From contig JAUNNH010000009.1 in assembly GCA_030531505.1 (NCBI GenBank), positions 1 through 64,000 on the forward strand: a stretch of DNA of 64,000 nt, given 5' to 3'. The stretch comes from Eubacteriales bacterium (GTDB lineage Bacteria > Bacillota > Clostridia > Oscillospirales > Oscillospiraceae). Each line of letters starts with the position of its first letter. Position 1 is the stretch's first letter. Made by a program: the position numbers and the translations under genes. Shown piece by piece: positions 1-7,033 of the stretch. The notes beneath the pieces are model-generated. The model ran no database searches and was not told the DNA's origin. It worked only from the letters and a program-made list of their open reading frames with translations.

Positions 1-68
1 TGTTTGGCTGCGCGGCAAAGCCGCGCGGCGAAAAGCTTTTTGGCTTTTCGCTATCCTATAGTCATTAT
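1..68 (+). repeat. Seven-hairpin repeat element, right end only (copy A)
   Basis: This is the right end of the 204-bp element seen complete at 891-1094, 1769-1972 and 19374-19577. It carries the last three structures: part of the TGTTTGGC stem, the GCGCGGC/GCCGCGC stem and the GGCGAAAAGC/GCTTTTCGC stem. It ends in the terminal TCATTAT at 62-68. The left part lies outside the window. Its end (CTATCCTATAGTCATTAT) resembles the variant end of the copy at 19374 more than those of the other two copies. Confidence 0.85.
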
Positions 69-188
69 ACCATAGACGCAGCGCGGCTATGGTATAATGA
101 GCCATGTTTTTCGGTTGCCGCGCGAGCGGCGAGAAAAACGGCGTCAAATCAAATATAATAAGCGCGTTTGCGCTTATTATACCATGGC
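64..188. repeat. Cluster of palindromes next to element copy A
   Basis: Two perfect inverted repeats sit here. ATTATACCATAG at 64-75 pairs with CTATGGTATAAT at 87-98. A 12-bp stem at 154-165 pairs with 170-181 around a GTTT loop. The sequence ATTATACCAT occurs directly repeated at 64-73 and 177-186, bracketing the cluster. This looks like a second small palindromic element abutting copy A, or a rearranged relative of it. No coding potential is visible. Confidence 0.6.
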
Positions 189-459
189 GCCCGGTTCTCT
201 TCAAGCCGTCCCGCACCCGAAATCCCGCCCGCGAAAAAAATAGTTACAAATGCAGACAATTATGCGCGGGCGGGAAAACGGCGTCCTGTCGAAGTCTCTT
301 TCGAAAAGGCGCAACAGTTTTATGTGAACCTTCGTTCCGGTCCTGTCGCTCTTTCCTCCAAACCGAGATTTTTTGCGGCCGGATTGTTGGTGGACAGGCT
401 CCGTCCGCTGTGGTAATCTACGTCTCGTGTAAAAGAGTTTGAAGGAGAACCTGTGTACA
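189..459. other. Intergenic stretch without a recognised gene
   Basis: Short open frames cross this stretch on both strands, but none has a credible ribosome-binding site, composition or recognisable protein. One inverted repeat (CCCGCCCGCG at 224-233 with CGCGGGCGGG at 265-274) surrounds an A-rich loop. The last part is the leader of the gene at 460, including a GAAGGAG ribosome-binding site at 441-447. Confidence 0.5.
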
Positions 460-894
460 ATGAATACCTGCAGAGTATGCGGCGAACCCCTGCGCATGAG
501 CACGGGCGAGCTGAAATACGGGGCGGCGGTCCATGTGTGTCCGCGCTGCCGCACGCCGTACGTCGATCCCCGGATCATCGAGCTGGCCGCGGTGCCGGAG
601 CGTGACCGGGCCGGACACCGGATGCGCTACGCGCGGCAGCTGGACAAGCGCCTCGCCCTGTTTGCGTCGGTCATGACCACGCTCACAGCGGCGATCTTCC
701 TCTCGGCGGCGCCGGTGCAGGGCTTTCTTCCCCTGCTCCTGCTCTTCGCCGGAACCTATGTGGGGATCACGACGGTGAGCTTCTGTGTAAAGTTTTTCCT
801 GGTTTTCCCGCGGCTGGCGCGGGAGTCGGCAGCGCGCATGGCGGACAGCTGGTATCTCACCCGGCTGAAGGCCTGCTATACCAAAGCGGCATAA
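460..894 (+). CDS. Small zinc-ribbon membrane protein
   Basis: A 144-residue protein of unknown function. It begins with two CxxC pairs (CRVC near residue 4 and CPRC near residue 30), the layout of a small zinc ribbon. Two hydrophobic segments follow, around residues 65-85 and 90-115, and a short basic tail. The ATG at 460 is chosen because GAAGGAG lies about 12 bases upstream; a TTG at 439 in the same frame would put the start inside that site. The TAA stop at 892-894 lies inside the terminal repeat of the hairpin element that starts at 891, so the element abuts or has trimmed the gene end. Function is not recognisable; the call is structural. Confidence 0.7.
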   Translation: MNTCRVCGEPLRMSTGELKYGAAVHVCPRCRTPYVDPRIIELAAVPERDRAGHRMRYARQLDKRLALFASVMTTLTAAIFLSAAPVQGFLPLLLLFAGTYVGITTVSFCVKFFLVFPRLARESAARMADSWYLTRLKACYTKAA

Positions 895-1094
895 TGACCA
901 TCGGATGGCGAAATCAATCGAGGTTTCGATTGATTTCGCTGCCAAACGACAGGTTTGGCAGCGAATGATTCATAGAATCATTCGCCCAATGCTCATTGCA
1001 ATGAGTATATGGCAAAACAGCCAAGCTGTTTTGCTGCGCCGTAAAGCGGCGCGGCGAAAAGCTTTTTGGCTTTTCGCCATCTTATAATCATTAT
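891..1094 (+). repeat. Seven-hairpin repeat element (copy B, divergent)
   Basis: This 204-bp element runs from ATAATGA to TCATTAT, with imperfect terminal inverted repeats that extend to GATGGCGA/TCGCCATC. Inside are seven hairpins in a row. Compared with the copies at 1769 and 19374, hairpin 1 has three paired changes in its two arms, hairpin 3 has two, and hairpins 5 and 6 have one each, so base pairing is kept while sequence changes. It carries no protein-coding frame of its own. A non-autonomous mobile element (MITE-like) or structured RNA are the two readings. Confidence 0.85.
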
Positions 1095-1121
1095 AACAGA
1101 TTGAGAAAGAGGGATGCGACG

Positions 1122-1301
1122 ATGGCAGAATCGATCTATACCACAAGTGCAGCGACCAAGCAACCGTCTCTTGACATCCCCTGGCTGCGGCGCTGGGACA
1201 GAGAACCCGGGCAGGAGCGGCCCGCCGCGGAGGATGAGCGGCAGAAGCGGCTCGTCCGCATCGACTACATGACCATGCTCCAGGAGCTGGAGTTTCACTG
1301 A
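1122..1301 (+). CDS. Short hypothetical protein, 59 residues
   Basis: The ATG at 1122 follows an A/G-rich ribosome-binding site (GAGAAAGAGGG at 1103-1113) by eight bases. The product is hydrophilic, rich in Arg and Glu, with no signal peptide, membrane segment or cysteine. A strong hairpin terminator follows directly at 1312-1351, which supports a real short transcript. The gene lies immediately downstream of repeat copy B, so its transcript probably starts in or before that element. I recognise no family. An alternative in-frame TTG at 1101 or ATG at 1114 would add only a few residues. Confidence 0.5.
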   Translation: MAESIYTTSAATKQPSLDIPWLRRWDREPGQERPAAEDERQKRLVRIDYMTMLQELEFH

Positions 1302-1311
1302 TCCGACAGCA

Positions 1312-1351
1312 AAAAGCAGGCACACTTCACGGGGAAGTGTGCCTGCTTTTG
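1312..1351. terminator. Bidirectional hairpin terminator
   Basis: A long stem (AAAAGCAGGCACACTTC pairing with its complement) around an ACGG loop is flanked by A-run and T-run. It separates the converging genes ending at 1301 (+) and 1374 (-) and can serve both. Confidence 0.85.
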
Positions 1352-1373
1352 TTTGCGCGTCCGCAAAAAAGTG

Positions 1374-1625
1374 TCAGCGGCCGAACCAGCCCTTCTTCTC
1401 CCAGGGCTCTTCTGTCACCGTGAGGCAGGTATAGCCCGTCGCGGCGACAGCCTCCCGCAGCTTCGTCTCGTCCACGCTCTCCTCGCTCACGAAGCTCGCC
1501 TCGCCTCGCGTATGCGAGGCCGTGACCTTCTTCGCACCGGGCACCGCCCGGCGGATCACATCCTGGATGTGCGCCTCGCACATCGAGCACATCATCCCGT
1601 CGATCTTCAGCGTCGTCTTGACCAT
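1374..1625 (-). CDS. Heavy-metal-associated (HMA) domain protein, CopZ-like
   Basis: An 83-residue stand-alone HMA domain. The metal-binding loop GMMCSMCEAH near residue 10 has the family's CxxC, which binds soft metals such as Cu(I). The fold's usual order (beta strand, metal loop, helix, two strands, helix, strand) fits the length. AAAGGAG lies eight bases before the ATG at 1625 but only two before the ATG at 1631, so 1625 is preferred. No metal ATPase gene is adjacent. Upstream lies an extended -10 promoter and an AGTTAG-N6-CTAACT palindrome covering the start point, which resembles DtxR/IdeR-type iron or manganese operators. A copper chaperone role is the default, but that operator hints at another metal. 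Confidence 0.85.
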   Translation of the reverse strand: MVKTTLKIDGMMCSMCEAHIQDVIRRAVPGAKKVTASHTRGEASFVSEESVDETKLREAVAATGYTCLTVTEEPWEKKGWFGR

Positions 1626-1642
1626 CGTCATCTCTCCTTTCA

Positions 1643-1660
1643 AGTTAGCTTTCTCTAACT
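1643..1660 (-). promoter_or_regulatory. Candidate DtxR-type operator before the HMA gene
   Basis: A perfect inverted repeat, AGTTAG-N6-CTAACT, lies between the -10 (AGTATA on the plus strand at 1665-1670, read TGC-TATACT on the minus strand) and the ribosome-binding site. Its position over the transcription start fits repression. The half-site resembles TTAG/CTAA sites of DtxR-family metalloregulators; the assignment is inference. Confidence 0.45.
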
Positions 1661-1664
1661 ATCG

Positions 1665-1673
1665 AGTATAGCA
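1665..1673 (-). promoter_or_regulatory. Extended -10 promoter for the HMA gene
   Basis: Read on the minus strand, the sequence is TGCTATACT, an extended -10 (TGnTATACT). No good -35 is visible, which extended -10 promoters tolerate. Confidence 0.5.
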
Positions 1674-1723
1674 CAGTTCTGCCCAAAAGGGAATACCCTC
1701 CGCGAAAAAAGCACCGGCAGCGC

Positions 1724-1752
1724 TTGACAGTGGAGGCGCAGCTTTTTATAGT
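1724..1752 (+). promoter_or_regulatory. Sigma-A promoter, TTGACA-17-TATAGT
   Basis: The -35 TTGACA at 1724-1729 and -10 TATAGT at 1747-1752 are separated by exactly 17 bases. It points toward the HAD gene at 2003, so transcription would run through repeat copy C (1769-1972) and place that element in the mRNA leader. Confidence 0.8.
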
Positions 1753-1768
1753 ATAGTTATATACCGTT

Positions 1769-1972
1769 ATAATGACCATCGGATGGCGAGAACGATCGCA
1801 AATTCGATCGTTCTCGCTGCCAAACGACAAGTTTGGCAGCGAATGACCCAAAGGGTCATTCGCCCGATGCTCATTGAAATGAATACATGGCCAAACAGCT
1901 AAGCTGTTTGGCTGCGCGGCAAAGCCGCGCGGCGAAAAGCTTTTTGGCTTTTCGCCATCTTATAATCATTAT
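1769..1972 (+). repeat. Seven-hairpin repeat element (copy C)
   Basis: A full 204-bp copy bounded by ATAATGA and TCATTAT. In order it has stems with arms GCGAGAACGATCG, TGCCAAAC, GCGAATGACCC, a weaker CTCATT stem, GCCAAACAG, GCGCGGC and GGCGAAAAGC. It is almost identical to the inverted copy at 19374 and differs from copy B mainly by compensated stem changes. It lies wholly within the leader of the HAD gene, downstream of the promoter at 1724. Confidence 0.9.
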
Positions 1973-2002
1973 ACAGAATACCGTGCGAAAGGCGGGAGAG
2001 AA

Positions 2003-2731
2003 ATGATCGACCCGGGCGCGATCCGCGTGATTGCCTTTGACCTTGACGGCACCCTGACGCAGCACCGCACGCCGCTTCCGGCGGAGAGCCGCGCGCTGCT
2101 TGACCGGCTGGGAGCGCGCTACAAGCTCCTGATGGTCGGCGCGGGGCAGTGCCGCCGGATCTATAAGCAGATGGAGGGCTACCCCATCGACATCATCGGC
2201 AACTACGGCATGCAGTACTGCGAGTACGACGCCGCAGCCGGCGCGCTGCGCACGGTGCGGGACGAGCACGCGCCCTGTGACCGCGCGGCCGTGGAGGCGC
2301 GGATCGACGCCCTCCGGCGTGAGCACGGCTACACCGTCTTTACGGGAGATGGCGTGGAGTACCACGACTCCGGCTGTGTGACCTTCCCCCTGCTCGGCAC
2401 GAAGGCCGACATCCGCGACAAGCTCGCCTTCGACCCCGACCGGAAAAAGCGCGCCGCCTTCTATGCCGAGGTCTGCGCACTCTTCCCGGAGTACACGGTC
2501 TTTATCGGCGGCTCCTCGTCCTTCGACCTCGCGCCGCTGCCCTACGACAAGAACTATGCGCTCAGCAACTACTGCCGCGAAAAGGGCCTGCGGCACGAGG
2601 AGCTTCTCTACGTCGGGGACGACTACGGCCCCGGCGGCAACGACGAGGCGGTCTACCGCGCGGACTTTCCCTTCCTCTGCGTGGACGACTACCGCCGTGT
2701 CGGGGAGGTCCTCGCGCCCCTTTTAAATTGA
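2003..2731 (+). CDS. HAD-superfamily phosphatase (class IIB, phosphomannomutase/MPGP-like)
   Basis: A 242-residue HAD hydrolase. Motif I, DLDGTLT, lies near residue 13 and supplies the nucleophile and acid/base aspartates. The motif IV region GDDYGPGGND near residue 212 binds magnesium. The length and the absence of a motif II cap insert fit class IIB (Cof/phosphomannomutase-like) enzymes acting on sugar or polyol phosphates. GGCGGGAGAG precedes the ATG. The promoter at 1724 reads into it through repeat copy C. The next gene has its own promoter, so this gene is probably its own unit, but its position ahead of two glycerol-1-phosphate dehydrogenases suggests an organophosphate substrate. The exact substrate is not determinable. 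Confidence 0.8.
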   Translation: MIDPGAIRVIAFDLDGTLTQHRTPLPAESRALLDRLGARYKLLMVGAGQCRRIYKQMEGYPIDIIGNYGMQYCEYDAAAGALRTVRDEHAPCDRAAVEARIDALRREHGYTVFTGDGVEYHDSGCVTFPLLGTKADIRDKLAFDPDRKKRAAFYAEVCALFPEYTVFIGGSSSFDLAPLPYDKNYALSNYCREKGLRHEELLYVGDDYGPGGNDEAVYRADFPFLCVDDYRRVGEVLAPLLN

Positions 2732-2741
2732 TCCTGTTCGG

Positions 2742-2770
2742 TTGACAGGGACCGGGAATTACGCTATAAT
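2742..2770 (+). promoter_or_regulatory. Consensus promoter, TTGACA-17-TATAAT
   Basis: Both hexamers match consensus exactly (2742-2747 and 2765-2770) with a 17-base spacer. It drives the dehydrogenase/ABC importer operon from 2871. So strong a promoter usually needs a repressor; see the palindrome at 2815. Confidence 0.9.
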
Positions 2771-2814
2771 TTATTCAATATTTCTAAATAAGCACCGGGT
2801 CCGGACGAGCCGGA

Positions 2815-2824
2815 TTGTATACAA
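2815..2824. promoter_or_regulatory. Palindrome TTGTATACAA, candidate GntR-type operator
   Basis: A perfect 10-bp palindrome in the leader, about 45 bases after the -10. TnGTATACnA-like sites are typical of GntR-family repressors. No GntR gene lies in the window, so this is a candidate only. Confidence 0.4.
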
Positions 2825-2870
2825 GTGACGGTTTCCGGGCGCGGGTAATCAGGAGGTCTGCGGGGCAGCT

Positions 2871-4124
2871 ATGCGGATCGACAGTACAAAATACGGCGGG
2901 CGCTGTGCCTGCGGAAAAGAACATACGATGGCGACGCGCCTCTGCGTGATCGAGTCCGGCGCGCTGAGGCAGCTCGAGCAGCTGCTGGAGCAGCAGGGCC
3001 TCGCGGGGAAGAAGCGCTGCGCCGTTTACGGCAGCGTCACCTGGGCCAATCCCGTCTTTTCACACCCCCGCGCCGAGCAGGAGATCGTGCTCCCCTCGGA
3101 GGGCCTGCATGCGGACGAGCACGCGACCGGCGAGGTGCTGCGCCAGCTCGATGAGGATGTGGAGCTGCTGCTCGCCTGCGGGAGCGGCTCGATCCACGAC
3201 ACCGTGCGCTACTGCGCGGCGCAGCGCGGCATCCCCTTCGTGGCGCTGCCGACCGCCGCGAGTGTGGACGGCTTCTGCTCCGCCGTGGCCGCCATGACCT
3301 GGCAGGGCTATAAGAAGACGATGAACGCCGTGGCGCCGCTGCTGGTCGTCGCGGATTTGGATGTGATCTCCCGCGCCCCGGCCTATCTCACGGCCAGCGG
3401 CGTGGGCGACGTGCTCGGCAAGTATATCGCGCTCGCCGACTGGCGCATCGCGCATGAGCTCACGGGCGAGGCGGTCTGCCCCGTCATCTATGACATCATG
3501 GAGGACGCGGTCGGCCGCATCTGGGACAGCTGCCTCGACACGCTCAGCGGCAGCGCGGAGGCCTTCGAGTCGGTGATGTACGGGCTCTTGATGAGCGGCC
3601 TTGCGATGCAGCTCATGGGCAACTCCCGCCCCGCCTCCGGTGCGGAGCACCATATCTCCCACCTGATCGAGATGCGCCCCGCCGCCCTCGGGGTGGAGAG
3701 TGACGCCCTGCACGGGGAAAAGGTGGGCGTCGGCACGCTGATCGCCGCGCGGGAATACCACCGTCTGGCTGAGATCGAGGACATCGCGCCCTACGTCCGG
3801 CCCTATGAGCCGCTGGACGACGGGTGGCTCAGGAACTTCTACGGCGAGAAGCTCTATCCCACCGCCGCCGCCGAGAACGCGCAGGACTGCCTCGCGGCCG
3901 TGACGCCGGAGGCCATCGTCCGCGCCTGGCCGAAGATCCGGGAGATCATCGCCTCCATCCCCGCGGAAGAGGCGATCTATGAGAAGCTCGAAAAGCTCGG
4001 GGCGAAGCGCAGCCTGACCGACATCGAGGTGCCGGAGGAGCTGCTGCCGGTGCTGATCGCGCACTCCCCCAGCGTGCGCAATCGTCTGACTCTCATGCGC
4101 GTGCGGCGCATGCTCAAGCTGTAG
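2871..4124 (+). CDS. sn-Glycerol-1-phosphate dehydrogenase family protein (AraM/EgsA-like), first copy
   Basis: A 417-residue member of the iron-type alcohol dehydrogenase/dehydroquinate synthase-like fold, of the group that interconverts dihydroxyacetone phosphate and sn-glycerol-1-phosphate using NAD(P)H. The nucleotide-binding loop GSGSIHD lies near residue 104. Family metal ligands are seen as the Asp in SVDGF, the His in SGAEHH and the His in LHGEKVG. The N-terminus carries the C-x-CG-x-x-H motif common in AraM proteins. AGGAGGT lies 13 bases before the ATG, slightly long, but no better start is visible. It heads an operon with the ABC importer at 4172-8065; a paralogue follows at 8139. 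The direction in vivo could be catabolic given the importer. Confidence 0.85.
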   Translation: MRIDSTKYGGRCACGKEHTMATRLCVIESGALRQLEQLLEQQGLAGKKRCAVYGSVTWANPVFSHPRAEQEIVLPSEGLHADEHATGEVLRQLDEDVELLLACGSGSIHDTVRYCAAQRGIPFVALPTAASVDGFCSAVAAMTWQGYKKTMNAVAPLLVVADLDVISRAPAYLTASGVGDVLGKYIALADWRIAHELTGEAVCPVIYDIMEDAVGRIWDSCLDTLSGSAEAFESVMYGLLMSGLAMQLMGNSRPASGAEHHISHLIEMRPAALGVESDALHGEKVGVGTLIAAREYHRLAEIEDIAPYVRPYEPLDDGWLRNFYGEKLYPTAAAENAQDCLAAVTPEAIVRAWPKIREIIASIPAEEAIYEKLEKLGAKRSLTDIEVPEELLPVLIAHSPSVRNRLTLMRVRRMLKL

Positions 4125-4171
4125 AGGGTATCCCCCCTAACGGATATTTATCATAGAGGAGAGGAAGAACC

Positions 4172-5287
4172 GTGAGCAACAACATTTCCATCCGGCACGC
4201 CGTCAAGAAGTACGGCGAGAACATCGTGATCCCCGACCTGAGCGTCGAGATCAAGGAGGGTGAGTTCTTCACGCTGCTGGGTCCCTCCGGCTGCGGCAAG
4301 ACGACGCTGCTGCGCATGATCGCCGGCTTCAACAGCATCGAAGGCGGCGACTTCTACTTCGGTGACAAGCGCATCAACGACCTCGATCCCTCCAAGCGCA
4401 ACATCGGCATGGTCTTCCAGAACTACGCCATCTTCCCGCACTACACGGTGCGCAAGAACGTGGAGTTCGGCCTGAAGAACAAGAAGTTCCCGAAGGAGAA
4501 GATCAAGGAGCAGTCCGAGAAGTTCATGAAGCTCATGCAGATCGACCAGTTCGCCGACCGCATGCCCGAGCGCCTCTCCGGCGGTCAGCAGCAGCGCGTG
4601 GCCCTGGCTCGCGCCCTCTGCATCGAGCCGGACGTGCTGCTCATGGACGAGCCGCTCTCGAACCTGGACGCGAAGCTGCGCGTGGAGATGCGCACCGTCA
4701 TCAAGAACATCCAGCACAGCGTCAACATCACCACGGTCTACGTCACGCACGACCAGGAGGAGGCCATGGCCGTCTCCGACCGCATCGCGGTCATGAACCA
4801 GGGCGTGATCCAGCAGATCGCCACCCCCAAGGCCATCTACCAGCGCCCGGCCAACATCTTCGTCTCCACCTTCATCGGCCGCTCCAACGTCATCGAGGGC
4901 AAGCTCGAGGTGCGCGACGGTACGGCCTGGGTCGTGACCAAGACCGGCTACCGCGCCCCCATCAAGGGCGTGCGCCCGGAGTTCATGAAGGACATGGACG
5001 TGACGCTCTCGATCCGTCCGGAGGAGTTCCTGCTCGACCGCGACACGACCGACGGCATCCCCGCCATCGTCGACGACTGTGTGTTCCTCGGCCTCAACAC
5101 GCACTACTTCGTCCACCTCGCCTCCGGTGAGGAGGTCGTGATCATCCAGGAGTCCTCGATCGACAGCATCATCGAGCCCGGCTCCGAGATCAAGCTCACC
5201 CTGAACACCGAGAAGCTGAACGTCTTTACGGCGGACGGCAGCGAGAACATCCTCTCCGGCGTCCGCAACGACTGCCCGACGGCCTGA
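4172..5287 (+). CDS. ABC importer ATP-binding protein (AfuC/FbpC/PotA type)
   Basis: A 371-residue ATPase that powers the importer formed with the permease at 5302 and binding protein at 7034. Walker A GPSGCGKTT lies near residue 39, the signature LSGGQQQR near residue 136 and Walker B LLMDEP near residue 157, followed by the D-loop SNLDAK and the switch histidine in VTHDQEEA. Residues after about 240 form a TOBE-type regulatory domain. Translation starts at GTG 4172, with AGAGGAGAGG upstream. This ATPase type serves ferric iron, polyamine, 2-aminoethylphosphonate and hexose-phosphate importers, so the ATPase alone does not define the substrate. Confidence 0.93.
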   Translation: MSNNISIRHAVKKYGENIVIPDLSVEIKEGEFFTLLGPSGCGKTTLLRMIAGFNSIEGGDFYFGDKRINDLDPSKRNIGMVFQNYAIFPHYTVRKNVEFGLKNKKFPKEKIKEQSEKFMKLMQIDQFADRMPERLSGGQQQRVALARALCIEPDVLLMDEPLSNLDAKLRVEMRTVIKNIQHSVNITTVYVTHDQEEAMAVSDRIAVMNQGVIQQIATPKAIYQRPANIFVSTFIGRSNVIEGKLEVRDGTAWVVTKTGYRAPIKGVRPEFMKDMDVTLSIRPEEFLLDRDTTDGIPAIVDDCVFLGLNTHYFVHLASGEEVVIIQESSIDSIIEPGSEIKLTLNTEKLNVFTADGSENILSGVRNDCPTA

Positions 5288-5301
5288 CGGGGGGAAGCGC
5301 C

Positions 5302-6954
5302 ATGGTGAAGAAACGTTTTGACGGATGGTTCATCATATCCATCATCATGCTCCTGCTGTTCATCGCGGTGCTGATCTACCCGATGTTCGGCATCATCAAG
5401 CAGGCGGTCGTCATGCCCGACGGGAGCTTTTCCTGGTCGCAGTTCCAGAAATTCTTCGGGCAGAGCTTCTATTCCAAGACAATCGTCAACAGCTTTAAGA
5501 TCACCTTTTTCGTCACCGCGCTGACGCTGGTCATCGGCATCCCCTTCGCCTACTTCTACGCCTTCTACCGCCTGAAGGGCGCGAAGATCCTCTTCGTGGT
5601 CAGCATCCTCTGCTGCATGTCCGCCCCCTTCCTCGGGGCCTATTCCTGGGTCATGCTGCTCGGGCGCGCCGGCGTCATCACCAAGTTCTTCAAGGCCGCC
5701 TTCGGCATCAAGCTCCCGAGCATCTACGGCTTCGGCGGCATCGCCCTTTCGCAGACGCTCAAGTTCTTCCCGCTCGTGTTCATCTACATGAACGGCGCCT
5801 TCAAGAGCATCGACAACACCCTGATGGAGGCCTCCTCCAACATGGGATGCGTGGGTGTGAAGCGGCTTTTCAAGATCGTGCTGAACCTCACCATGCCGAC
5901 GATCCTCGCGGCCGCGCTGATGGTCTTCATGCAGGCCTTCGCGGACTTCGGCACGCCCACCGTTTTGGGTGAGGGCTTCAAGACCTTCCCGGTGCTGCTC
6001 TACAACGAGTACCTGGGCGAGAACGGCAGCGACTATAACTTCGCCGCGGCCCTGGCCGTGATCGCCGTCATCGTGACCGCTGTCGTCTTCTTCCTGCAGA
6101 AGTGGGCCACCAGCCGCTTCAAGTTCTCCATCAACGCCCTGCACCCGGTGGAGAAGAAGCCGGCCACCGGCTTCGGCGGTTTCCTGATGCACCTCTACTG
6201 CTATCTGCTCTGCGCCGTCGCCTTCCTGCCGCAGATCTACATCATCTATCTGTCCTTCCGCAAGTGCAAGGGCGCGGTGTTCTCCCCCGGCTTCTCGCTG
6301 GGCAACTACCAGCAGGCCATCAAGAAGAAGCTGTGGATGGCCTCGAAGAACACGGTCCTGATGGGCGTGATCGCGCTGCTTATCATCATCGTGATCGCCG
6401 TCATCCTCGCCTACCTGGTCGTGCGCCGCTCGAGCGCCCTGAACCACACGCTCGACACGATCTCGATGCTGCCCTACATCATGCCCGGCGCCGTCATCGG
6501 TATCGCGCTGCTGATCGCCTACGGCGGCAAGCCCTTCGCCCTGACCGGCACGGCGGCCATCATGATCATGTCCTTTGCGATACGAAGGATGCCCTATACG
6601 ATCCGATCGGCGACGGCCACCTTGATGGCGATCCCGATCAGCATCGAGGAGGCGGCCGTCAGCCTCGGCGCCTCCAAGGTCAAGACCTTCATCAAAGTGA
6701 CGGTCCCGATGATGTCCAACGGCATCATCTCCGGCGCGATCCTGAGCTGGGTCGCGATCGTGACCGAGCTCTCGAGCTCCGTCATCCTGTACAGCAACAA
6801 GACCGCCACGCTCACCATGCAGGCCTATATCTACATCGGCCGCGGCGAGTATGGCACGGCGGCCGCCTTCGCCGCCATTCTGACCGTCATCACCGCCATC
6901 TCCCTCTTCGCGTACATGGCGATCAGCAAGTCCGAGGACGATATCCAGCTCTGA
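5302..6954 (+). CDS. ABC importer permease, two fused membrane domains (AfuB/FbpB type)
   Basis: A 550-residue permease with about twelve membrane helices in two homologous halves joined near residue 285. Each half carries an EAA-type coupling loop for the ATPase (EASSNMGC near residue 174 and EEAAVSLGA near residue 451). The fused arrangement is typical of ferric-iron, 2-aminoethylphosphonate and AfuABC-type sugar-phosphate importers. The gene starts 15 bases after the ATPase stop with GGGGGAAG as ribosome-binding site, so the two are co-translated. The fused permease would act as a single chain forming the whole channel. Confidence 0.92.
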   Translation: MVKKRFDGWFIISIIMLLLFIAVLIYPMFGIIKQAVVMPDGSFSWSQFQKFFGQSFYSKTIVNSFKITFFVTALTLVIGIPFAYFYAFYRLKGAKILFVVSILCCMSAPFLGAYSWVMLLGRAGVITKFFKAAFGIKLPSIYGFGGIALSQTLKFFPLVFIYMNGAFKSIDNTLMEASSNMGCVGVKRLFKIVLNLTMPTILAAALMVFMQAFADFGTPTVLGEGFKTFPVLLYNEYLGENGSDYNFAAALAVIAVIVTAVVFFLQKWATSRFKFSINALHPVEKKPATGFGGFLMHLYCYLLCAVAFLPQIYIIYLSFRKCKGAVFSPGFSLGNYQQAIKKKLWMASKNTVLMGVIALLIIIVIAVILAYLVVRRSSALNHTLDTISMLPYIMPGAVIGIALLIAYGGKPFALTGTAAIMIMSFAIRRMPYTIRSATATLMAIPISIEEAAVSLGASKVKTFIKVTVPMMSNGIISGAILSWVAIVTELSSSVILYSNKTATLTMQAYIYIGRGEYGTAAAFAAILTVITAISLFAYMAISKSEDDIQL

Positions 6955-7033
6955 GTTTTCCCCTCCCCTCTCGTACTTAAATCCCGGTCACGGGGTTCAA
7001 GGAAAATACATTTTTCAAAAGGAGAAGAAACCA

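Noticed and set aside
201..578. 125-codon minus-strand frame at the left edge
   Set aside because: Overlaps the certain start of the zinc-ribbon gene and shows no protein features.
905..1087. Small frames inside the hairpin elements
   Set aside because: Encoded by palindromic arms, not conserved as protein between copies whose arms vary by paired changes.
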